Counted from the stretch's first letter, positions 18,156-28,812 are shown. The stretch is 64,000 nucleotides of DNA from Caldicellulosiruptor naganoensis (GCF_026914285.1 NZ_CP113864.1:2294501-2358500); one strand, 5' to 3'. The notes: generated by a model from the letters alone, not told the origin. Numbers and translations: made by a program.

Positions 18156-19535
18156 TTACTGATGCAGCTTATCATGCGGATATGAATACTCCAAGATGGT
18201 ATTGACAATCAAATCCAAAAGCCATATACTGCCCTTGTACCCTGTAATTCCGTACCTAAAATACCCTACTCTGTCGTACACAGGAAAACCAATTCTAACA
18301 GGTGGACATTTTATTGATTTTGCAACTTCAACTACTTTTGAATTTCCAAGCACAACATCAACCCCTGCCTCTTTTGCCAAGTACTCAAACTCGTAAAGGT
18401 CGCTGTCAACAAGAATCTCTCCTTCTATGTTGTACTCATCAAATATAGCCTTTATCTCATCTGTGAATGTTGGGCTTGGGGTTGCAGTTTCAACTACCTT
18501 GACATCCATTCCAAGCTCACACAAAAATCTTGTGACACCAATTACAATGTCCGGGTCGCCAAACACAGCGGCCTTTTTCATCATTGTGTACTGGCATGTG
18601 TCTGCCATGGCATCTAATAAAAGCCCTCTTTCAACTTTTAGTTCATAGGGTATTTCAGTACCATATGCCTGTGAGAGATTTTCAATGAACTTGTCAGTAT
18701 TAGCAACACCAACAGGGAACGGTCCTAAGATGCTCTTTACACCAAATTCGCTTTCTAAATACTTGGCAGCAGAGCCTCCGGCATGTGGACAAAGCGAAAC
18801 TACTACCTTGCCGTTTGCACTGTCTTCAAGCTCTGAATAAGGTGTGCCACCTTCAGGGTAAAGCGGTTTTGGCGGCATAAGGGGTGAGTTTAGAGTTTTT
18901 GAGATATCAAATAGCACCGAATAATCAATCTTCATAAGGTCTAAGATGTGTTTTATCTCCTCAATATCGCCAGGGTTTATCATGCCAGGGATTATATATG
19001 CTTTGCCATTTTCCTCTTTTTTCTTTGCAAAGTACCTTACATATGAGATAGTTGCTGTGTCATACCCTTTTACATGCGTTCCTGCATAGCTTGGTGTGTG
19101 AATGGGCACGATATATACACTATTTGCCGCCTCACTGCTCAGCTCCTCAGAAAGCTTTTTGTACGCCTCTTTGATAAACGCTTCAATGTCATCGCCTATT
19201 GTCTCGCTCGAACATGTGGTGATTACACCAATTACTGTTGGTGAGTATCTCAAAACAAGGTTTCTGATACCCTCTATGAGATTTCGGCGCCCGCCAAAGA
19301 CAGCCGCATCTTCATGAAATGATGTCACTGCAATGTTAACCGGCTCTTTAAAATGTCTGTTGAACTGGTATCGCACATAAGTACAGCAACCTTGTGAACC
19401 CTGGACAAGCGGAACTGCTTTGTCTATACCAAGGGTTGCGTACATTGCACCAATTGGCTGACACATCTTTGGCGGGTTTATTGTCACATGCCTGTTTGCC
19501 TTTGAGATTAAAGGGTTAGCCAGTTTGGTTGCCAT
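18156..19535 (-). CDS. nifK: Nitrogenase MoFe protein beta chain
   Basis: 459 residues from the ATG at 19535, which has GAGAGGTGGAG in front; it overlaps the end of nifD by 28 bp. P-cluster cysteines are visible at MCQPIGAMYA, SQGCCTYVR and TTCSSETIGDD. Length is that of the short clostridial/archaeal NifK, lacking the N-terminal extension of proteobacterial proteins. With NifD it forms the heterotetramer that reduces N2 in the cytoplasm. FHEDAAVFGG and SFTDEIKA-type helices also fit the family. Confidence 0.97.
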   Translation of the reverse strand: MATKLANPLISKANRHVTINPPKMCQPIGAMYATLGIDKAVPLVQGSQGCCTYVRYQFNRHFKEPVNIAVTSFHEDAAVFGGRRNLIEGIRNLVLRYSPTVIGVITTCSSETIGDDIEAFIKEAYKKLSEELSSEAANSVYIVPIHTPSYAGTHVKGYDTATISYVRYFAKKKEENGKAYIIPGMINPGDIEEIKHILDLMKIDYSVLFDISKTLNSPLMPPKPLYPEGGTPYSELEDSANGKVVVSLCPHAGGSAAKYLESEFGVKSILGPFPVGVANTDKFIENLSQAYGTEIPYELKVERGLLLDAMADTCQYTMMKKAAVFGDPDIVIGVTRFLCELGMDVKVVETATPSPTFTDEIKAIFDEYNIEGEILVDSDLYEFEYLAKEAGVDVVLGNSKVVEVAKSIKCPPVRIGFPVYDRVGYFRYGITGYKGSIWLLDLIVNTILEYSYPHDKLHQ

Positions 19536-20902
19536 TTTGCACTCCACCTCTCTCCTACAAAATTCCAAACAGGTGCGTATAATGATTTGTAAAGATCTCT
19601 TGCAAAGTTTACAAGTCCCTCAAAAGCTACATACGGCCCATTCTCATACGAATGTGAATTGAGGGACGGCACACCCAGCTTGTGCGCAAGGTATTTCTCT
19701 TTAAGACCAGTGAGGAATATATCAGGTTTGTATTTTTGGATTACCTCTTCAAGTTCAAGCTCGTTTGGATTATCTATGACAAGCACACCATCGTCCGCCC
19801 TTGCATTTATCTTTTCATAGTCATCCTCATGCCCAAATGTGGTAGCACATGCCACAACTTCTATTCCAAGGTCACGCATAAGCGGTATCCAGTGCCAAAC
19901 ACGCGGTGCACCAACATAGATCATTGCGCGTTTTCCGCGTAGCTTTTCTCTGTAAAACTGAAGCCTTGGCATGATTGATTCAAGCTCTTCTTCAATGACC
20001 TCTTCAACCTTCTTTTGGATTTCGAAAAACTCGCCAATTTCACGAAGTGAGTTGATTGTCTCTGTTATCCCAAAAAGGGTGACACGAATAAACGGTGTTC
20101 CATACTTTTCCTTCATCAGCCTTGCTATATATGTGGCTGACCTTTGACAGTGCACAATGTTGAGTTTTGCATGGTGCATCTTGCAAAGATTGTCATATGA
20201 AGCATTGCCGGTAAATGCTGTGATAATTCTAAGTCCTATCTTGGTAAATAGCTTCTCGAGCACCCAGTAATCTCCATCAATGTTATACTCGCCTATGATA
20301 TTAACATCATACGGTGTTGGGTCTTCAAGTTCTTTTGTCCCAACAATCTTTTCAAAGATTGTGTGATTTGCTATGTGATGTCCTTTGGATTGGCTAACAC
20401 CACAAAATCCTGGTGAGTTGAAGGCAATAACCGGTTTTCCAATTGCTTTTGAAGCTTTTTTAGCAACTGCTTCTAAGTCATCGCCAATCAGGGCAGTAGG
20501 ACATGTTGCATAGATGAACACTGCTTTTGCTTCAGGAAATTCCTGGTTTGCTTCGATGATGGCGTTGTAAAGCTTCTTTTCCCCTCCAAAGACTATGTCC
20601 TTTTCCTGCATATCTGTTGAAAAGCAGTATTTTCTGTGAAACTCACTGTCTGAAAGATGTCTTCGAGACGACCATGTATAGTAAGCACAGCCAATTGGAC
20701 CATGGACTATTTGAATTACATCCTTTACAGGTCCTCCAACAACACCTCTTGCCCCTGCAAATGCACAACCACGTTCTGTCATGTCGCCAGGCACTGTTCT
20801 GACGTTGCATACAGGTATAACAGGATTTTTCTTATCAGTGATATATGTGTGCCTTCCTCTTTCTTCAATGCACTTATCACAATCAAGAGTCACAAATGGC
20901 AT
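19508..20902 (-). CDS. nifD: Nitrogenase MoFe protein alpha chain
   Basis: 464 residues, start after AAAGGGGGC. P-cluster ligands sit in RGCAFAGARG, GPIGCAYYTW and YATCPTALIGDD. FeMo-cofactor ligands are the Cys in NIVHCQRSATY and the His in LNSHSYENGPYVAFEG. These show a catalytic alpha chain. The protein is shorter than Azotobacter NifD and carries no VnfG/AnfG partner, so the Mo enzyme is expected, in line with modAB nearby. It is translated in tandem with nifI2 (30 bp upstream) and nifK (overlapping). Confidence 0.97.
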   Translation of the reverse strand: MPFVTLDCDKCIEERGRHTYITDKKNPVIPVCNVRTVPGDMTERGCAFAGARGVVGGPVKDVIQIVHGPIGCAYYTWSSRRHLSDSEFHRKYCFSTDMQEKDIVFGGEKKLYNAIIEANQEFPEAKAVFIYATCPTALIGDDLEAVAKKASKAIGKPVIAFNSPGFCGVSQSKGHHIANHTIFEKIVGTKELEDPTPYDVNIIGEYNIDGDYWVLEKLFTKIGLRIITAFTGNASYDNLCKMHHAKLNIVHCQRSATYIARLMKEKYGTPFIRVTLFGITETINSLREIGEFFEIQKKVEEVIEEELESIMPRLQFYREKLRGKRAMIYVGAPRVWHWIPLMRDLGIEVVACATTFGHEDDYEKINARADDGVLVIDNPNELELEEVIQKYKPDIFLTGLKEKYLAHKLGVPSLNSHSYENGPYVAFEGLVNFARDLYKSLYAPVWNFVGERWSAKWQPNWLTL

Positions 20903-20932
20903 TTTTATTCTGCCCCCTTTTTTGACAATTTT

Positions 20933-21307
20933 TTATACCAAAGCCTCAAAGCCTTTTTCCCTTGTCCTGATTCTAATTGCTTCGTCAACCGGAAGGACGA
21001 ATATCTTTCCATCTCCCACCTGACCTGTGCGGTTTACCGCCATGATGATGTTGACAACTCTTTCTACATCCTTGTCATCAACAATGATTGTAATCATGCG
21101 TTTTGGAACAAACTCCATAGCAGATGATGAAAGCACCATCTCGGTTGCCTTGTCAACCTCAATAGCTTTTACCTCGCCAACAAGCCCACGCTGTTTGCCA
21201 CGCCCCAACACTTTTTGGAATGTGGCAGCAGGGTATCCTGCTGCCGCCAGTACATCTTTTGTCACGCCAACCTTGTTCATTCTGATAATTGCAATTATCT
21301 CTTTCAT
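20933..21307 (-). CDS. nifI2: NifI2, PII-like nitrogenase regulator
   Basis: 124 residues of the GlnB fold with the NifI2-type long T-loop (LGRGKQRGLVGEV...) and the C-terminal GQVGDGKIFVLPVDEAIRIRT signature. In methanogens NifI1-NifI2 complexes bind and inhibit NifDK when ammonium is present, and 2-oxoglutarate releases them. Its place between nifH and nifD is the diagnostic arrangement. Together with nifI1 it gives this bacterium post-translational switch-off without DraT/DraG. Confidence 0.95.
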   Translation of the reverse strand: MKEIIAIIRMNKVGVTKDVLAAAGYPAATFQKVLGRGKQRGLVGEVKAIEVDKATEMVLSSSAMEFVPKRMITIIVDDKDVERVVNIIMAVNRTGQVGDGKIFVLPVDEAIRIRTREKGFEALV

Positions 21308-21343
21308 TTTGAGAAATTCACCACCTTATGTTTTGTGAATAGT

Positions 21344-21661
21344 TTAAAGCTTCTTCTCCCCTGTTCTGATTGTATACGCCTCTTCAACAGGGCTTATAAA
21401 AATTTTGCCATCTCCAAAGTTTCCCGTGTACGCATTTTGTAGAATGATATCCACAACTTTTTGGCAATCCTCATCCTCAACAACCATCATCAGCATTGTC
21501 TTTGGAAGCTCATCATATAGGATACTCCCTGTCCTGATTCCCTTTTGTTTGCCTCGACCAAATACATCAATCTTTGTCATAGAAACAAAACCATTTGAGT
21601 CAAGTGCACGAACAACCTTTTCTTGCATCTCCGGCCTTATTATTGCCCTTATCATCTTCAT
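21344..21661 (-). CDS. nifI1: NifI1, PII-like nitrogenase regulator
   Basis: 105 residues, start after GGGAGG. GlnB fold with VFGRGKQKGIRTGSILYDE in the T-loop region, NifI1-like in length and sequence, and the signature GNFGDGKIFISPVEEAYTIRTGE. It lies 44 bp after nifH and 36 bp before nifI2. It acts as the partner of NifI2 in direct control of nitrogenase. Confidence 0.95.
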   Translation of the reverse strand: MKMIRAIIRPEMQEKVVRALDSNGFVSMTKIDVFGRGKQKGIRTGSILYDELPKTMLMMVVEDEDCQKVVDIILQNAYTGNFGDGKIFISPVEEAYTIRTGEKKL

Positions 21662-21705
21662 AACTCAAAATACCTCCCTGAACTTTTCTACTTTCTTGAT
21701 GTATG

Positions 21706-22706
<1,001 letters not shown>

Positions 22707-22844
22707 TATTTTATCTTTATTTGAAATAAGGGTAAAATCTATAAAAAGGGCAACAGCAGACACCAAAACTTTTGGGTTTTCTCAAAACTTTTGATAACAC
22801 GTGGCAATGGCAGGCACAAAACACATTATTCACTTTTTCAAAAG

Positions 22845-22924
22845 AGAGGGGCGCAAGAGGCAAGGCTGATCTATCCTCTCAATTTGGGGGTGTTTTGGAT
22901 GCCTGCTGTTGCCAAATTGTAAGC
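22845..22924 (+). repeat. 80-bp direct repeat, copy 1 (nifH side of the urea cassette)
   Basis: Identical over 80 bp to 32492-32571, in the same orientation. Each copy can fold into two adjacent hairpins: AGAGG...CCTCT, then CAATTTGG...CCAAATTG. Together the copies bracket the urt-ure genes plus the IS. Confidence 0.95.
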
Positions 22925-22957
22925 AAAATATATAAGTTAAACTGCGAGTTTATTTTT

Positions 22958-24670
22958 TTAAAATAGGTTATATCTTCGTGTCATGCTTAAGGAGACTGCA
23001 GGAGGAACATCAATCTTGTTGCCATTGACAAATACTTCAAATGTCTTATAATCAATTTCTATCTTCGGCAGTTGGTTATTATATATCATATTTTCCTTTG
23101 ATATATTTCTACAATTTTTTACTGGTAAGACTTTTTTGTTTATTCCTATTTTCTTATTTATTTCATTTTCATAGAAATAACCAGAAACAAATGTAACAGC
23201 AATGTCATAAACAGCTTTTCCAAATGCTCCAAACATCTTTTTCATAATAACAGGTTGAGGGGTTGGTATTGAAGCATTAGCATCGCCCATTTTTGATGCT
23301 ATAATAAATCCTCCTTTTATTATCATCTCTGGCTTTACTCCGAAGAATGCAGGTTTCCACAAAACTATATCTGCAATTTTTCCTGGTTCAAGAGAACCAA
23401 TATATTGTGAAATACCATGAGCAATTGCTGGATTAATCGTATACTTACTTATATATCTCTTTACACGATAATTATCATTTTGGGTGTCCTCTGGTAGACG
23501 TCCATATATCTTTTTCATTTTATCAGCTGTTTGCCATGTTCGAGTAATTACCTCTCCTATTCTTCCCATAGCTTGTGAATCAGAATTTATAATGCTTATT
23601 GCCCCTATATCATGTAAGTAGTCCTCTGCTGCCATGGTTGTTTCTCTTATTCTTGCTTTTGCAAATTCAACATCTTCTTCCAAATTTTTATCAAGATGAT
23701 GACAGAATATCAGCATATCAAGATGTTCTGGAAAAGTATTTATTGTATGCGGCATTGTAGGAGTGGTAGATGAAGGTATTATATTTTTATACTGTACAAC
23801 TTTCAGAACGTCTGGTGCATGGCCACCACCTGCACCTTCAACATGATATGCATGTAAAACTCTATTACCAATAGCTTTTATTGTATCCTCAACAAATCCC
23901 GCTTCATTCATACTATCAGTGTGCAAAGCTACTTGGACGTCAAACTCATCAGCTACTTTCAAACATGTATCTATAACTGTTGGTGTTGCACCCCAGTCTT
24001 CATGTATTTTAAAACCTACTACCCCTGCTTTCACTTGTTCAATTAACGGCTTTTCATATGAGGAGTTCCCCTTCCCTGTCAGCCCAATATTCACAGGAAA
24101 GTTATCTATTGCTTTTAACATTTTGAATATATTCCAAACTCCTGGAGTACATGTTGTAGCTTTAGTTCCTTCTGTAGGACCTATTCCACCACCTATTAAC
24201 GTCGTTATACCTTTATAAAGAGCCGTCTCTATTTGTTGAGGGCAAATGAAATGAACATGAGTATCAATTGCACCTGCTGTAGCAATCAAGCCTTCACCCG
24301 AAATAACATCAGTGGAAGGACCTATCACCATATTAGGAGTAACTCCATCCATGACATTTGGATTCCCCGCTTTTCCAATTCCGACTATCTTCCCATCTTT
24401 AATTCCTATATCTCCTTTTACAATTCCCCACCAGTCTATTATCACAACATTTGTTATTACAAGATCTAAAGCACTATTATTGCAAGCAAACTGATTTTGG
24501 CTCATTCCATCTCTAATATTTTTTCCAGCACCAAATTTACATTCTTCTCCATAGACTGTATAATCTTTTTCAATTTCAATTATTAAATCAGTATCTGCAA
24601 GTCGTATTTTATCACCAACTGTAGGTCCATATATCTTGACATAATCTTCTCTTTTGATACGATATGTCAT
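22958..24670 (-). CDS. ureC: Urease alpha (catalytic) subunit
   Basis: 570 residues from the ATG at 24670, which follows AGGAGG by ten bases. Nickel-site features are intact: HVHFICPQQ early, the carbamylated lysine in GFKIHEDWG near residue 217, [23 protein letters not shown], and the flap Cys-His in FCHHLD. It hydrolyses urea to ammonia and carbamate in the cytoplasm. It is the last gene of urtABCDE-ureABC; the first 80-bp repeat begins 34 bp further on. The chaperone genes ureD/E/F/G that load nickel are absent from the window. Confidence 0.97.
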   Translation of the reverse strand: MTYRIKREDYVKIYGPTVGDKIRLADTDLIIEIEKDYTVYGEECKFGAGKNIRDGMSQNQFACNNSALDLVITNVVIIDWWGIVKGDIGIKDGKIVGIGKAGNPNVMDGVTPNMVIGPSTDVISGEGLIATAGAIDTHVHFICPQQIETALYKGITTLIGGGIGPTEGTKATTCTPGVWNIFKMLKAIDNFPVNIGLTGKGNSSYEKPLIEQVKAGVVGFKIHEDWGATPTVIDTCLKVADEFDVQVALHTDSMNEAGFVEDTIKAIGNRVLHAYHVEGAGGGHAPDVLKVVQYKNIIPSSTTPTMPHTINTFPEHLDMLIFCHHLDKNLEEDVEFAKARIRETTMAAEDYLHDIGAISIINSDSQAMGRIGEVITRTWQTADKMKKIYGRLPEDTQNDNYRVKRYISKYTINPAIAHGISQYIGSLEPGKIADIVLWKPAFFGVKPEMIIKGGFIIASKMGDANASIPTPQPVIMKKMFGAFGKAVYDIAVTFVSGYFYENEINKKIGINKKVLPVKNCRNISKENMIYNNQLPKIEIDYKTFEVFVNGNKIDVPPAVSLSMTRRYNLF

Positions 24671-24685
24671 TGCTCTGTCCACCTC

Positions 24686-24997
24686 CTACTGAGCTTCAAT
24701 AAAGTTTTTTCTTCTAAAGCCATCTATTCTTTTTAACCCGCCATAATCTACTAATTCGACCTCTATTTCGCTTTGTGCTTTAAAAAGTACAGTCGTCCCT
24801 GCTGGTATATTAAGCCTTTTACCAATTGCTTTTTTTCTGTCAAATACCAATGCTTCATTAACCTCAAAGAAGTGATAATGTGACCCAACTTGGATATTTT
24901 TCTCGCTTACATTCTTAACTTTTATCCGAGTAATCTCTTTACTTGCGTTTAAAACAATGTCTTCTCCTTTTTTAACTATTATTTCCCCTGGTCTCAT
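24686..24997 (-). CDS. ureB: Urease beta subunit
   Basis: 103 residues from the ATG at 24997, after GGGGGGAATAAG. MRPGEIIVKKGEDI at the N-terminus, SHYHFFEVNEALVFDR and the C-terminal VELVDYGGLKRIDGFR are hallmarks of UreB. A structural, non-catalytic subunit of the three-gene bacterial urease. It lies 15 bp before ureC. Confidence 0.95.
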   Translation of the reverse strand: MRPGEIIVKKGEDIVLNASKEITRIKVKNVSEKNIQVGSHYHFFEVNEALVFDRKKAIGKRLNIPAGTTVLFKAQSEIEVELVDYGGLKRIDGFRRKNFIEAQ

Positions 24998-25027
24998 TTT
25001 GCTTATTCCCCCCACTATTTAATTTAG

Positions 25028-25330
25028 TCATTTAATTGGTCTTTGAACTGAAATCAATTTAGTACCATCTTCAAATGTCAACTCAATTTGAATATCCTCA
25101 ATCATATCTTCTACTCCTTCTATCACATCCTCTTTTCTTAATGCAGTTTCAACTGTTTTGATTGCTTCTTCATAAGAACATCCCGCGCGAACTGCTTCCA
25201 TTACTTCATAGCATATATAAGCTACTGCTTCGGGATAATTCAACTTTAACCCTTTCTCCTTTCTCTCTTTCGCCATTTTACCTGCTAACCACAACAATAA
25301 TTTTTCCTTTTCTTCATTTGTCAGATACAT
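25028..25330 (-). CDS. ureA: Urease gamma subunit
   Basis: 100 residues, start after GAGAGGGGAGATGG. Typical UreA: LTNEEKEKLLLWLAG at the N-terminus, KGLKLNYPEAVAYI, and FEDGTKLISVQRPI at the end. Separate gamma and beta genes show the usual three-subunit bacterial enzyme rather than the fused Helicobacter form. It follows urtE by about 50 bp and heads the ureABC part of the operon. Confidence 0.96.
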   Translation of the reverse strand: MYLTNEEKEKLLLWLAGKMAKERKEKGLKLNYPEAVAYICYEVMEAVRAGCSYEEAIKTVETALRKEDVIEGVEDMIEDIQIELTFEDGTKLISVQRPIK

Positions 25331-25380
25331 AATTTACCATCTCCCCTCTCATTGCTGTATAACTCTTTTAGTTATTGAAT

Positions 25381-26061
25381 TTAAACCATTAAAAGTCTAC
25401 ACATAGTAGGATAACTTTCTTCATTTATTACCCCTTCATCAACTACATGCCCACTATCAAGAAAGTAATAATAATCACCTATCTCTAGCAATAAATCTAA
25501 ATTTTGTTCGACTATCAAAACCGAGATTCCTCTTTTTTTAATTTCGTATAATGCACTTACTATAGTTTCAACTACTGATGGCTGTATTCCTTCTGTTGGC
25601 TCATCAAGAATTAATAACTTTGGAGTTTTAATCAATGCTCTTGCTATAGCAAGCTGTTGTTGTTCTCCACCACTTAAGCTCCCTCCCTTTCTCTTCATTA
25701 ATACTTTAAGCTTGGGGAACAAAGTGAATACTTCCTCTATTCTGTTTTTAACATTTTTGTCCATAATGAGTAAATTTTCTGCAACAGTTAATTGAGGGAA
25801 AATTCCTCTTCCTTGAGGGACATAACCAATTCCCAATTCTGCTCTTTCATAAGGTTTTAATGAATTAATGAGCTTCTCTTCAAACCATATTTCTCCCATT
25901 TTTATTTTTACTATACCCAAAATTGTTTTTAAGAGTGTGGTTTTCCCAACACCATTTCTTCCAATTATACCTACTATAGAGTTTTTATCTACTCGTAAAG
26001 AAATTCCATGAAGAACAATACTGTCAGCATATCCTGAATAAACATTATTGATTAACAGCAT
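25381..26061 (-). CDS. urtE: Urea ABC transporter ATPase UrtE
   Basis: 226 residues. LivF-type ATPase: Walker A GRNGVGKTT, GYVPQGRGIFPQLTVAENL, signature LSGGEQQQLAIARAL and Walker B LLILDEPTEGIQPS; that last stretch is the form typical of UrtE. It energises urea import with UrtD. Its start overlaps the end of urtD by 17 bp, indicating translational coupling. Confidence 0.95.
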   Translation of the reverse strand: MLLINNVYSGYADSIVLHGISLRVDKNSIVGIIGRNGVGKTTLLKTILGIVKIKMGEIWFEEKLINSLKPYERAELGIGYVPQGRGIFPQLTVAENLLIMDKNVKNRIEEVFTLFPKLKVLMKRKGGSLSGGEQQQLAIARALIKTPKLLILDEPTEGIQPSVVETIVSALYEIKKRGISVLIVEQNLDLLLEIGDYYYFLDSGHVVDEGVINEESYPTMCRLLMV

Positions 26062-26809
26062 AATCTCTACCCCTTCCTTTCCCTATGTAAACTTCAATCA
26101 CTTGCTTGTTATTTTGAATTTCATCCATTTTCCCTTCTGCTATGATTTGCCCCTCATGTAGTACAGTCACTCTTGCAGTTTCAAACATTCTCACAAAGTC
26201 CATATCGTGTTCTACAATCAACACTGTTGTATTTTGTCTAATTTGCTCAATAATTTTAGATAGATTCTTCTTTTCAGTTTTACTTAATCCCGCACCTGGT
26301 TCATCTAACAAAACTAATGAAGGTTTTTTTACCATAATCATACATAATTCCAACATTTGACGTTCACCATGAGATAGGTTTTGTGCTTTTTCTGAAAGTT
26401 TCCTTTCTAAATTGAAAATTCTACTTATTTCTTCAATTCTTTCGTATATTTCTTTTTTATTTTTTTCGACTGTTTTTAAGCCAACTTCACTTATAAAACT
26501 CAAAATAAGATTATCGCGGACTGTTAACGTATTAAAAACACTTGGTGTCTGAAATTTTCTAACAATCCCTACTTTTGCGCGTATATAATTAGGATGATAA
26601 GTAATATCTTTTTCCTTAAAAACAATTCTGCCTTTAGAAGGAGAAATTTTACCGCAAATAATATCCATTAACGTTGTCTTGCCTGCTCCATTGGGCCCTA
26701 TTAAAAACCTTATTTCATTGGCATTTAGAAAAAGATTAACATTATTAAGTATGGTTAATCCATTTACTGCAAACGAGAGATTTTCAACTTTTAACAAGTG
26801 ATGAGACAT
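26045..26809 (-). CDS. urtD: Urea ABC transporter ATPase UrtD
   Basis: 254 residues from the ATG at 26809, placed after GAGGTGA, which includes the stop of urtC. LivG-type ATPase: Walker A GPNGAGKTT, VGIVRKFQTPSVFNTLTV, signature LSHGERQMLELC and Walker B LVLLDEPGAGLS. The RKFQ-P-VF motif is characteristic of UrtD among LivG paralogues. It pairs with UrtE on the membrane complex UrtBC. Confidence 0.95.
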   Translation of the reverse strand: MSHHLLKVENLSFAVNGLTILNNVNLFLNANEIRFLIGPNGAGKTTLMDIICGKISPSKGRIVFKEKDITYHPNYIRAKVGIVRKFQTPSVFNTLTVRDNLILSFISEVGLKTVEKNKKEIYERIEEISRIFNLERKLSEKAQNLSHGERQMLELCMIMVKKPSLVLLDEPGAGLSKTEKKNLSKIIEQIRQNTTVLIVEHDMDFVRMFETARVTVLHEGQIIAEGKMDEIQNNKQVIEVYIGKGRGRDYAVNQ

Positions 26810-26814
26810 ATTTC

Positions 26815-27882
26815 TCACCTCAGTTTCTCATTTATTTTCAAAATGTTATGTGTTTTTTTTAATTTTGAGAATCTTATATTTTTAATCAGTTTTATATTTG
26901 TATGCTCAATTAACGAAATCATAATAAACACAACTCCCAGTAGATATAACCAAATATCTGGATAATTCTCACTTATAATACTCTTTAAGAAATATGCCAC
27001 TACGGTTCCCACAATACCACCCAGAAGATTTACTTTTCCACCAATTGCAACTCCTAAAACTAACTCTATCGATGGAATAATACCCATTTCGCTTGGCGAA
27101 ATCATTCCAACATTCAATACAAATAACATTCCACCAATTGCTGCCAAAATAGCCGAAAATATATATATAGCTATTTTGTATCCTAATGGATTTATTCCTA
27201 AATATTTTAATCTCTCCTCATTGTCTCTTATTGCAATTAATATATTCCCATATTTCTTTACAATCACTTTACCCACAATGTACAACAATATAACAACAGC
27301 AAGTGTTAGATAATATATCCACATTTTTATCTTTTCATCTTTTAGGCTAATCCCTAATAAGGTCTTAAAATTGGTTAATCCGTTTGTTCCACCCGTTAGA
27401 GGTTGCTGACCTATAAAAAGCGTCACAAAAATTACAGCCAGTGCTTGAGTAATTAAAGTAAAATACACATCTTTAATACTCCTCTTAAAAGTGAAATAAC
27501 CTAATGCACCTGCTAATAGTGCCGGAATAAGAATTCCTAATAAAATAGCAATAAACACGTTTTTAAATGGCACCCACAAAAGTGGTAATTTTTCTAAACC
27601 ACACCATTGCATAAAATCGGTTAATCTAAAATTTGAAGCCTCTAATTTCAAATACATCCCTAATGCATAAGCCCCTAATCCAAAGAAGACTGCTTGCCCT
27701 AAACTTAGAATTCCTGTATAACCCCATAATAACACAATTCCTACAGCTGCTATACTATAAGAAAGATATTTGCCAAACAAAGCAACTCTGAATGATGAGG
27801 TAACAAAAGGAAGTAATATCAAACTCCCAAACAAAACTAATTCGAAAACTCTGGACATTAAGTTGTTACAATTTCTATTCAT
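26815..27882 (-). CDS. urtC: Urea ABC transporter permease UrtC
   Basis: 355 residues from the ATG at 27882 after GGGGTG. LivM-type permease with about nine to ten helices: GYTGILSLGQAVFFGLGAYA near the N-terminus and TLITQALAVIFVTLFIGQQP, with GGTNGLTNF following. The family signature for urea over amino acids is the long loop around residues 85-105. Operon context (urtA-E then ureABC) makes urea the clear substrate. Confidence 0.95.
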   Translation of the reverse strand: MNRNCNNLMSRVFELVLFGSLILLPFVTSSFRVALFGKYLSYSIAAVGIVLLWGYTGILSLGQAVFFGLGAYALGMYLKLEASNFRLTDFMQWCGLEKLPLLWVPFKNVFIAILLGILIPALLAGALGYFTFKRSIKDVYFTLITQALAVIFVTLFIGQQPLTGGTNGLTNFKTLLGISLKDEKIKMWIYYLTLAVVILLYIVGKVIVKKYGNILIAIRDNEERLKYLGINPLGYKIAIYIFSAILAAIGGMLFVLNVGMISPSEMGIIPSIELVLGVAIGGKVNLLGGIVGTVVAYFLKSIISENYPDIWLYLLGVVFIMISLIEHTNIKLIKNIRFSKLKKTHNILKINEKLR

Positions 27883-27900
27883 CTTTAGCACCCCTACTTT

Positions 27901-28812
27901 TTATACTGCGCTCCTTTCGGGTCTGTAATACAAGCCATGAGGTTTAAATTGAAGTATTAAAATTATGATTATGAAAATCAAAACTTTAGCCATGGTAGTA
28001 CTCATATTTAATTCAAAGAAGGTTTTTAAAAATCCAATAATTAAAGAACTAATAATAACCCCTGGTAAATACCCCATTCCACCTAAAATAACAATCATAA
28101 AGGCATCTATGATATAATTTGTTCCCATGCTTGGACCTATAGGCCCAAGCATGGTCAAACAACATCCAGCTACACCTGCAAGTCCTGTGCCTATACCAAA
28201 TGACAACGAATCAATTTCTTCAGAATTTATTCCTAATGCTGAAGCAATCTCTCGATTCTGAAGAACTGCTTTAATCCTTAAACCTATAACAGTTTTGTTT
28301 AGCAAGATAAACATTAGTATCAAAAGACTGATTGCTACCACAAGGATAAAAAGTCGTCTTGATGGTATAAACAAATGAGAAGTAAAATTAATTTGCTTTG
28401 ACATCCATTGTGGTGTCTTTACTTCAACATTAGGAGCTCCAAATATGTTTCGAACTAACTGTTGAAGAATAAGACTTATACCCCAAGTCAAAAGCAAACT
28501 ATCTAACGTGCGCTCGTATAGCCTTTTCACAATAGTCTTTTCAATAAATACACCTATAAAAAACCCTACTATGAAAGCCACAGGTATTGCAACTAAAATG
28601 TAATAGTCAAAGAACGACTTCCAATACTTTTCAAAAACATTCTGAATTACATAAGTAGTGTACGCCCCAAGCATTATAAACTCTCCATGCGCCATATTTA
28701 TAATTTTCATTAAACCAAATGTTATGACAAGACCCATAGCAATTAAGATGTAAATGCTACCAACACTAAGGGCATTGAATATATTACTAAACCAGTAACT
28801 AATGTTCTTCAC
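27901..28812 (-). CDS. urtB: Urea ABC transporter permease UrtB
   Basis: 303 residues from a GTG at 28812 lying unusually close to GAGGAGG. LivH-type permease with eight or so helices: SVGSIYILIAMGLVITFGLM and NMAHGEFIMLGAYTTY at the start, and GTGLAGVAGCCLTMLGPIGPSMG and GMGYLPGVIISSLIIG later. Forms the membrane pore with UrtC. It lies 26 bp after urtA. Confidence 0.94.
   Translation of the reverse strand: MKNISYWFSNIFNALSVGSIYILIAMGLVITFGLMKIINMAHGEFIMLGAYTTYVIQNVFEKYWKSFFDYYILVAIPVAFIVGFFIGVFIEKTIVKRLYERTLDSLLLTWGISLILQQLVRNIFGAPNVEVKTPQWMSKQINFTSHLFIPSRRLFILVVAISLLILMFILLNKTVIGLRIKAVLQNREIASALGINSEEIDSLSFGIGTGLAGVAGCCLTMLGPIGPSMGTNYIIDAFMIVILGGMGYLPGVIISSLIIGFLKTFFELNMSTTMAKVLIFIIIILILQFKPHGLYYRPERSAV

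Noticed and set aside
22845-22924. 80-bp repeat as a lysine, c-di-GMP, fluoride or THF riboswitch
   Set aside because: Short stretches look alike, but core conserved bases and required stem layout of each class are missing.
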